The notes below the pieces were generated by a model, which saw only the letters and a program-made list of their open reading frames with translations, made no database searches and had not been told where the DNA came from. From the NCBI GenBank assembly GCA_022448645.1, contig JAKVBZ010000121.1, forward strand, positions 1 through 11,918: a stretch of DNA of 11,918 nt. Reading direction: 5' to 3'. A program made the position numbers and the translations under genes. The DNA is from Pirellulaceae bacterium (GTDB lineage Bacteria; Planctomycetota; Planctomycetia; Pirellulales; Pirellulaceae). Of the stretch, positions 1-9,000 are shown one piece after another; position 1 is the stretch's first letter; the number at the start of each line of letters is the position of its first letter.

Positions 1-3000
1 ACCGTCAACCTCTCCCAACAACACGTTCATTACCTCGCCACCGACAAACTGCCCAGGGAGCACCGGCCAAAGTTCAACTACGTTTCAGTAGTCACGTCAT
101 CCTCGAACAGTGACCCCCAGGTAGAATTTGGTGGGACGACCGCAAACGCAGCAACTCTTTACGATAACAATATACGTCATATCAACCCTCAATCGTTTTC
201 TTACGTTGACGGTGGTGCAATGAGCGGGCTGGTCGCGATCACCTCGACAAGTGGCGGCAAGAGTCATGACGTTGTTGTGGGACGCGATGGAGCAACCGAC
301 GACGAAATTTACGGACATGGCGGTAAAGACATTCTCATCGGCCTTGGAGGCAACGACGTGTTGTTGGGAGGCACAGGCAAGGACTTCCTGATCGGTGGCA
401 GCGGTAATGACATATTAACCGGGGGCACAGCCAACGACGCTTACCTGTTCACCACGGACTGGGGCCATGACCAGGTTGTGGAAACCTCCAGCGGAGGGAC
501 CAGTGACCGGCTCGACTTTCGGGCTGTTGCCGAAGACTTGCAGTTCGACTTCCTCAACAACAACGGGGTGCTCATACAAGGATACGGCAACCAAACACCA
601 CAGCTGTGGGGTACTAAATCTGCCAACCGGGTAACTGGTAGTGCACCTAGCGTGTCGCCTCCAAACGGTGTGCATGACATCGAGGTGTTGGTCGGCGGGT
701 TCTCAAACAACCGGTTTGTTTTTGAACAGAACTGGGCCCCCACGGGGAGCAACTCGACCCTGACACTTGACACTCGCTACGCGTCGCGCGGGAAAACAAC
801 AAAACTCGATTTTAAGGATCTGTCAACAAATCGAAAGCTGCTGGTTGAGGTCGCTGCCGACTCCGAGGACAGCTTTCCCCAGGCCATCAACAAGGTCACA
901 ATCCAGGTCTACGACACCACGTCAGGCCAGCGACTGTATACGGTCACCGCCTATGGCGTTGACGAAATCATTCCAGGGAAAGGCCCCATCGAATACACCT
1001 TCGAGAAGAACGGCCTCTTGCCCGGCCCATTGACCCTCGAAGATTCGCAAACGTCGATCGACTACCAGAAGATGGGCGACAGCGTTGATTTCAACTTAAC
1101 CCACGACCGCCGAGACGGCGTCATCATTGAAAACCATGCGCGAGTGGCTGACTGGCAACCGCCTCAAAATGCGATTTGGAGCTGGTGGACCCCGGCAGAG
1201 AGTGGCCAAGTCGTTCTGGTCGTAACGTACCAGGGAATCAACGAGGTGGAATCCACCACCAAATCAGCGGTTGTAGAAATTGAGAAACTTCGCAACGATC
1301 CTGCCCAGCTCACAGAGGCTAAGTTCGGCAAGGATCTGGGGCTGATCCAGCACACGTCAGGCCACGGCACACAAGCAGATCCTTGGGTCATCACTTTTTT
1401 CGAAGGCATCCAAGTATCCGGTGTCGCGGTGCGAGATGTTGACAAGACTGTTCTCGCTCTGAAAGGACCTGCCAATTTTCAGCGAGGATCGGTGTCGACA
1501 GGTAACCAACCTGCAGAGATCACATTTGAATACGATTCCGGTGTGACCGGAAACGTCCGGCCGATCCTGCAGGGATTCGATGTTTTTGCTTTCACGCCCG
1601 AAGTTGAGGCAACAACAAAGCACATTAATATCCCTGCCAACCGTCCGCTGTATGCGGGGGAGAAGTGGACCATCACGCTGACGGGTCAAGAAGCAGGCAA
1701 CGATCGTGTCTACGAAAGCACCGTGGCCCCCAATCCACAGCTAACTGCCTTTCTTTCTGAACTGGCCAGCCAGATCCGTTCGCAACCCGACAAGGACGGC
1801 AACCCTGTCCACTACACAGCTACCTCCGCCGTCAATAACGGCATTAACAGCCTCTCCATCATCAACGGGATCGGAAATTTTAACGTGACGATCGAGGTGG
1901 CATATCCGACACCCACACCGACTTCAAGCGAAACCACGACGATTACGATCCCTAACGATCTTGGCAATAAGGAGGCATGGATTTTCACACTCCACGATGG
2001 TACCGCCGATACCGCGTTCGATTTAACGGTTACCGCGGCCACCAAAACCCCGACAACGTTTGCCCCGGTGGTTGCCAATGCGATCGATGCGAACGCCAAT
2101 TACACCGCCACTGCCAACAGCGGTGCGGTGGTGATCACCAATTCGAACGGTCCTCTGACCGTCCGTACCGAACGCACTGGCCAGGCGGGGCCGGCTGGGT
2201 ACAACCCGAATCACGTCCTTCATGTTCAAATCCCCGCAAGTATGGATCCGACTAACAACGCAACACAGACATTGTATCTGACCCTTTCGACTCCTGCGTC
2301 GGGTCGACCGACGAGCTACATAAATGAGCTGGCAAAGGATGACAACACGCCTCTACTGGATGCGATTGCAGCCGCGATCAAAGCTGCCACAGTCCAAAAC
2401 ACTACCACACGTCCAGAAGCTGTCCCTTCAGCTTTTGACGTCGATGTGTGGGGAAAGGGGACAGCCGCTGCGCCCCTGATGATCGCCGTGATGAAGACAA
2501 AAATCACCGGTGGGAAGGTTAACCCGGACCTCGTTTCCGCATCCACGGTGTCCGTATGGAAAAAAGAACATGTCCATAAGTTCGGCACACCCCTCCTGGG
2601 AGATGCCTTCTCCATCAGCGATCTCGAGAAGAAGACCGATAAAATAGCCGAGTGGTTACCAGAAGTTCTCAAACCCGGTGGCGATAGTCCGTTTGAAAGT
2701 TTCACTCGGTCCCTCGACCCAGCGACGGCAAAAATCAAATGGCAGCTCAAACTCAAGAATGACTTACGCTATCGCCTGGAAGGGAAGCTGCTGTTCTACC
2801 CATCGGACCTGACGAAAGCCATACAAGGAACCGAGCAGCCGCCGGAAGAAGTTCAAGCAGCCAGAAGAGGTCAATCCGACTCCTGGGAAATTCTTGCAGC
2901 CACGAAAGAATCCGGATGCGAGGTCAGTGTAGCCCTGCCGGAGCGAGGATCAATCTACTCACTGGTCGCACCACAAGCCGCTGAGCATTCAATCTTCAAT

Positions 3001-6000
3001 TTAAGTGTCGGGTATAAGGGCGTTTCGGTCGCTACAAGTTTCCTTACCACGAATTCCGCGGTTGAAGATATAAGAGCGGCCATCCGTACTGCTTTAACTA
3101 CCGCCCCCTTATCCTTTGCAGGCGCCGATCGCATAAACAACGAACTCACAGTTTCCGGCGAAGGGACGGAGAAAGCCCCATGGTTGATTCAGCTACCTTT
3201 TGCTGTGACTCTGGGTCTTAACGAAGTTCGCTCCCCAGCCACTTTTCGGGTAGATCTGGACAAAGAGAATCCTCACGAGAAGTTGACGATTCGTCACGAT
3301 ATCGACAAGTCGTCTGCTTTCAAGATGAAACTGAAGTTCGGCGGGCTGGAAACCGGCCTGATCGCGATCCCTAACGAATCAGCGAAGCCAGAGGCCGATC
3401 GCACTGCAATCAAAACTGCGCTTGAGACTCTTTTTGAAGGAAGCACGGGAAGTCCCGAGAATTCCGTGGAAATCGCGGGAGAGGGTACCGTTCAGAAGCC
3501 CTGGGCTGTAACACGAAAACCTACTAGCGGTACTTTCGGTAACGTACCGACGTCTCTGCAACCAGAAGCGTCTTGGTCCGTTGCCTTCGAGCGGTCCGAC
3601 ATCGTTGAACCAGGGGAGGATTCCGCACGATTGCAATGGAGTAATCATGGGCTGCAGGCTGACGGAACTTACTATGCCATTCTGGAACAGATCTCAGCAT
3701 CCATTCCCAACGAAGGCCTAGATTTAACCCAACCTGTTTTCAGAGTCTCGCGGGGCGTTGATGGTGACCACATCGCACTCCACGCCCTCAACACCCCCAC
3801 AAATAAATTTGTATTTGACAACATCGGGAAGGGCGAATATCGGCTGACGATGATTGTTCCCACCAGCAAGAAAGCTGGCTGGAACCTTAACGAACTGGTC
3901 AAAAACCGACCGGACCAGCTGACGACGGCAACAAGCGGTTCGCCTTTTCCCAATATAATTGCTCCCGTCAATCTGTACTCTCATTCAGGGAAAGGGATCG
4001 CGGGAGATCCGTGGCTCATCAACGCGAATGTCGTAGATGGTCCACTGGGGAACCTCACCGTTACGCCAAATTTAATTCGCACCTCCTCTCCCCTGGTCAC
4101 AGCCCACACACCGACAGCGCATACCATCACAGTTCAGCTGCCGAACGAGATTTTTTTCGGCACCAATGGCCTGCGGTTGAGCTGGGCGGGTGCAGAGACC
4201 ACACTGCCGGTTACCAAGCTGGACTTCACCGCGAACGCCAAGACAACCAGCGAAAGCCATTTCCGGGACGCGCTCAAGCGACTCTACACAAGCTCCGGAG
4301 CGAATAAAAAGCTCCAGCGTTTCTTTAGTGCGGACAGCTTCATCACTTCGGTCGCCTACGATGCTACCAAGCAGACGCTGACAATCACGCTGAACGAGGG
4401 ACAATTAAAGGCACACTCGCATTGGCAAGAGAACTCGTCTACCGGCACGGTAGTTCAACGGCTGCCAATTCCCCCGCTTCATCTGGATGCGAGCTCGCTG
4501 AACGTCACTTCAGTCAACATTCCCCCGCATACCCTGCCCGGCGTGAGCAACGGAACAGTGCGCGATCGTCATATTTCGCTCGCTGTCCCAGTCAACGAGG
4601 GTACCCTGGCCTCTGACCTCGCATGGCAGGCCGACATCAACGGAACTGCCTTTGAGGGAACAGGCAACACAGCGTCAGCCGCTGCCACAAGTCTCGCAGC
4701 TAATATCAACGGACAAAACATCGGCTTCACAGCACAAGTGCTCGCGGCGGAAATGCCATCCAACAACCTCCATGCCGCACTTGGGGCAACTGACACGGCA
4801 CTCAAGTTAAAGAATAAGGTACAAGACGGCTTCCGCCTGGGGGCCCTGCTGCGGATCGAGGATGAATTGCTGCGTGTCATCGCCGTAGAGGACGACAAGC
4901 AAACGCTCACGGTTGACAGAGGGGTGTACCGTACCGGCGTCAGCGAACACCAAGCGGATGCGGTTGTGAGCCGTGGAGATAGCGTGATTCATGTGGAAAT
5001 TGACCAGGCCGCCACCAATCCGCCGAATGGAATCCACATCATGGTCGTGCGAAGCGCAGCCACCGCTGCTGGGGGCGTGATGACCCTGTCGCTACTGCCG
5101 ATCAAAAATACACGGAATGGAACTCGCCATCCGGACTATATCGAAGCCAAGGCCGGTCAGCATTCGGAACACTACGGTTATGCCAGTGATGACGTGCTCG
5201 AAGGAGATGACCAGGGTGACACGCTGTATGGTGGTGTGGGCAATGACATGCTCTTTGGCGAAGTCGGCGACGATACGCTGAGCGGTGATGATGGCAATGA
5301 CACGATCTTTGCGGGTCCCGGCGACGACGAACTGGTGGATGGGCCGGGGAGTGATTTGCTCGATGGCGGACCGGATGATGACTTGTTCACGCACGTCAGC
5401 CAGACCCAGATCGACACGACCGGTGAGGAGATTGCAACGGCCACGAGCAGTTTTGCTGTATCGAACATCGAAGCGTTTCCCTTTCCATTCCATCCATTTA
5501 CGATCGTGGTAAAGCATCCCACTCTGCAACACAATGAAACCATGCTGGTGACTGATATCAATTACCAGAACAGCTCTCTGACTGTTGATCGCCATAATCC
5601 AAAGGAATTTCTTGACAATTCACCAATCTATCTCGATCAGCTTTTTGTCAACAAAGTCGTGAGTATTGCAATAGCTGGCGCGTCGGGAACGGATTTCACG
5701 TTTCAGTACGATGTTCAGTGGGAACCAGGAACCGCGTTAAAGATCGGGGAGGAACAGCTCCTGGTCCAGGGCAGCGCCGCGATTGGCCAACCACGGACGA
5801 TAAAACTCACTCGTGGTTACAACAACACGCCAGAATTGCCACACACTCCTGGTGCCTTGGTTGTTCCTATCGCTATCGACATCGACACATGGTCGGGCGG
5901 GGACGGTTCGGATACTTTCCAGCCAAGTGGTAACTTTGGCACCCTGCTCGTCCAGGACCTTTCCCCCAGTCTGGACGATACGATTGATCTCTCGAAGACA

Positions 6001-9000
6001 AGTGGTGAGTACACGCATATCCTCAGCGATACCACACTGGTCTCCACCCCAGGCTGGCTGATCGACGGCCAGGTAAATAACAAGCCTGCAGCGGCCAAGA
6101 TCGGCGTCTACGTTGACGACAATGCGCAAAACCAGACCATCTCAATCCCCAATGCCATCGACGGGACTTTTCGCTTGCGTTACGGCAGATGGGAAACCGG
6201 ACCGATTCCCTACAATGGATCAGCAAGTCAAATACAACAGGAGTTGGTCAAACTGACCGGCATCGGGAAGGGTGGCGCAACTGTTTCAGGCAGTCCTGGT
6301 GAATGGGGAATTGAGTTCCCACACGACGGACATGCGCAGTGGCTGGAAGACGACAAGTTTGGCCAACTCACGAAGGAAGTCAATTCGGAATCTCCGGACT
6401 TACAAATCGAGCTGGAAGAGAACGATATTTACTCTCAGGAAGTCTTCAGACATCTCAGCGACCGTTTACCACATCCGCCATCTAACCCATCTCAGAATAA
6501 CGAGTCACCCGAATTCGATTACGCCACCGAGACCATCAGCGTTGATGACCACGGATTTTGCACTGGTGATAAGGTCCTTTACAAAAATAATGCCGGTACC
6601 AACCCAATCGGTGGCTTGACAAACAATACGAACTACTACGTCATTAACGTCGACACACATCACCTGCAACTGGCAGCCACGGAGACACTGGCGCGAATTA
6701 GGCAAGCCATTGACCTCACCGGGAAAGGGGCTGGAACAAACCACACACTCACGCGTGATCCCGGCCTCTGGTGTGACTACAAGAACCTGCGACTGCGGCA
6801 TAACCCCAATGGTATCCTCAATCTGAACGTCATTGCTCACGCTGAAAGAACGCGTGCAATTCGGGCCAGTGAATCGAAGTTCCTGATCCGCATCGGACAT
6901 GAGGTCGTACGGGTCGACGAGGTAACCAAGACTCCCCATTTCGACCGGAAATATGAGCTTACAGTGCAGCGCGGCTTTGACTTGTCGACAGCACTTGGGC
7001 ACAAAAACAACAGTGCTGTCTACTTCTGGAAGAGCTCCAACCAGCCGGTCGCCACATTGGCTAAATCAGTCCTCGTCGGGTCGCTCCCCATACCAGCAGT
7101 GGATACTGCCGAGACAACAGTTCCGGTCCGTGACGTCACGACCATGCAACTCAAGTTGGCCCGTGGCGAACCTTACATCCAGATTGAAAACGAGACAATG
7201 AAGGTGCTGGAAGTCAGGCCGTCGACGGAGCATGTCGTCCACCACGCGACCGAAAGCATGGAAAACCGTGTTGTGACATCCAGCACGGTTACGATCCCTA
7301 ACGATCTTGTCAATGGCGAGACATGGACTTTCACACTCAGCAATGGTGCCGTTCCCACAGAATTCCCAATAACGGTTGCCGCTGACAGTACACCGACAAC
7401 GTTTGCCATGGCGGTTGCCACTCTGATCAATGCCAATGCCAATTACACCGCCACTCCCAACAGCGGTGCGGTGGTGATCACCAATCCGAGTGGCAGCCTG
7501 ACCGTGGGCATCACACGCTCCAGCTCCACTGCGGCGCCTACAGCAACTGCAATCGGTGTCCGCTTCCGGATTCCAAATCATGGTTTTACTGACAAAGAAA
7601 GGGTGTTTTACAAGACGGAGGGAGCAACACTGGCCAGTATCATTTCCCCCCCGCCCCTCTCAGTAGTTTTTGACGGCCAAACAACCCAAAATCGAACCGG
7701 GGTCCTCCAGTCCTACTATGTAAGATTCATTAATAAGGATGAGTTCGAGTTGTCGGAGACTGTCGATTCAGCCGGCCGGGTAACCTTGTGCAACACCCTC
7801 TGCACAGTCAGCACCGGCACTAACGTCCACAAAATATCAAGCGTGAGGGGCTCACTCATTGTCACACGGGGTGCCAACGAGACTGCCAAATCGCGTCATC
7901 CAGCTTTCTTCGCACGGACCACCCACATCTATCCCGTGGAACATGAGGCCTACTATCCGCTGCAGGTCGTTGACTCCACCCTGATGTCGATGGCTCCAAA
8001 CCGTTCGATTGAGATAGAAAGCGTCGACACCAATGGGCAGTTCATCCAAGTGGACGCGCGAATTCGTCCAGTCTCTAACTCAGAGAGTGAGACATTAACG
8101 TTTGACTCCACGCTGCCGCGACCTCCAAATGGAAACGAGGTGACATATTTAACCGGTGGCGGCACGCCAATTCAGGGGCTTACTCGCAACACGCTATACA
8201 AGATTTGTTACGCGCCTGCGCCTGCGACTGAATTTTACCTGGTGGGCCGTGATGTGCTGTTGAATTTTAAAGCTTGTGCTGATGAAAACCGCGTGGACAT
8301 TGGATTACCCGGGCAAGGACCTGAGCATGCTTTCAGCTGGACGGACAATGGAGTTCCACGGATAACAACGCTCAAAACTCAAACCTACGTTGGCGGACTT
8401 CCTTCCTTCACAGCGTCAGCTAATCTGGCAATTACCAATCTTGATGATCGTGAAGTCTTCTTCGTCCGTCTCGAGGAAGGTGACACAAACGAGGTAAAAA
8501 AAGTCAACCGCGTCCAAAATGTGCTAACGGACAACGGCCAGACTCAAGTTAAACTTTTGTTTGACTCCGCTTTGACGACGATAACTTTCACCGCAAAAGC
8601 CAAGTTGTACTTGATGCGTCAGCCAGCACTTCAGCTGGAACACCGCCAGGAAGATCTCAAGGGAACAAAACTCTCTCACGGCTCAGTCCGAATTGCCCTG
8701 ATGGGCTTTGCCCCGGGTCAGTCAGCGATCGGTAAATCCGGTGTCACGCAGGCTGACATCAGCGCCAAGAACGATGCCGACGCTGTACTCACAGCTACCC
8801 ACACATTCTGTGAAAGCAGCCTGTTCAATCCGCGAGGAACGCCACCCTGCAAGCGACCAGCCAGCTTCAATTCAATAATTCAGTTGCGATTGATGGTCAG
8901 TTTCGGTGGCCCAGCAAGTGTTTACGACCTCGAGGTCGACTTGACGAACGCCACAACAGAAGAACAGGTCAAGAACGAAATCAGAGCTACTGCCCAAAAG

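Noticed and set aside
5092..5595. Minus-strand frames of 167 and 127 codons over RTX block 2
   Set aside because: They are generated by the repetitive Gly/Asp codons of the nonapeptides read backwards; the Ser/Pro-rich translation is typical of RTX shadows.
8926..8937. Perfect 12-base palindrome gacctcgaggtc
   Set aside because: It lies in the middle of coding sequence (YDLEVD) with no partner or promoter nearby; a palindrome of this length is expected by chance now and then in 12 kb.
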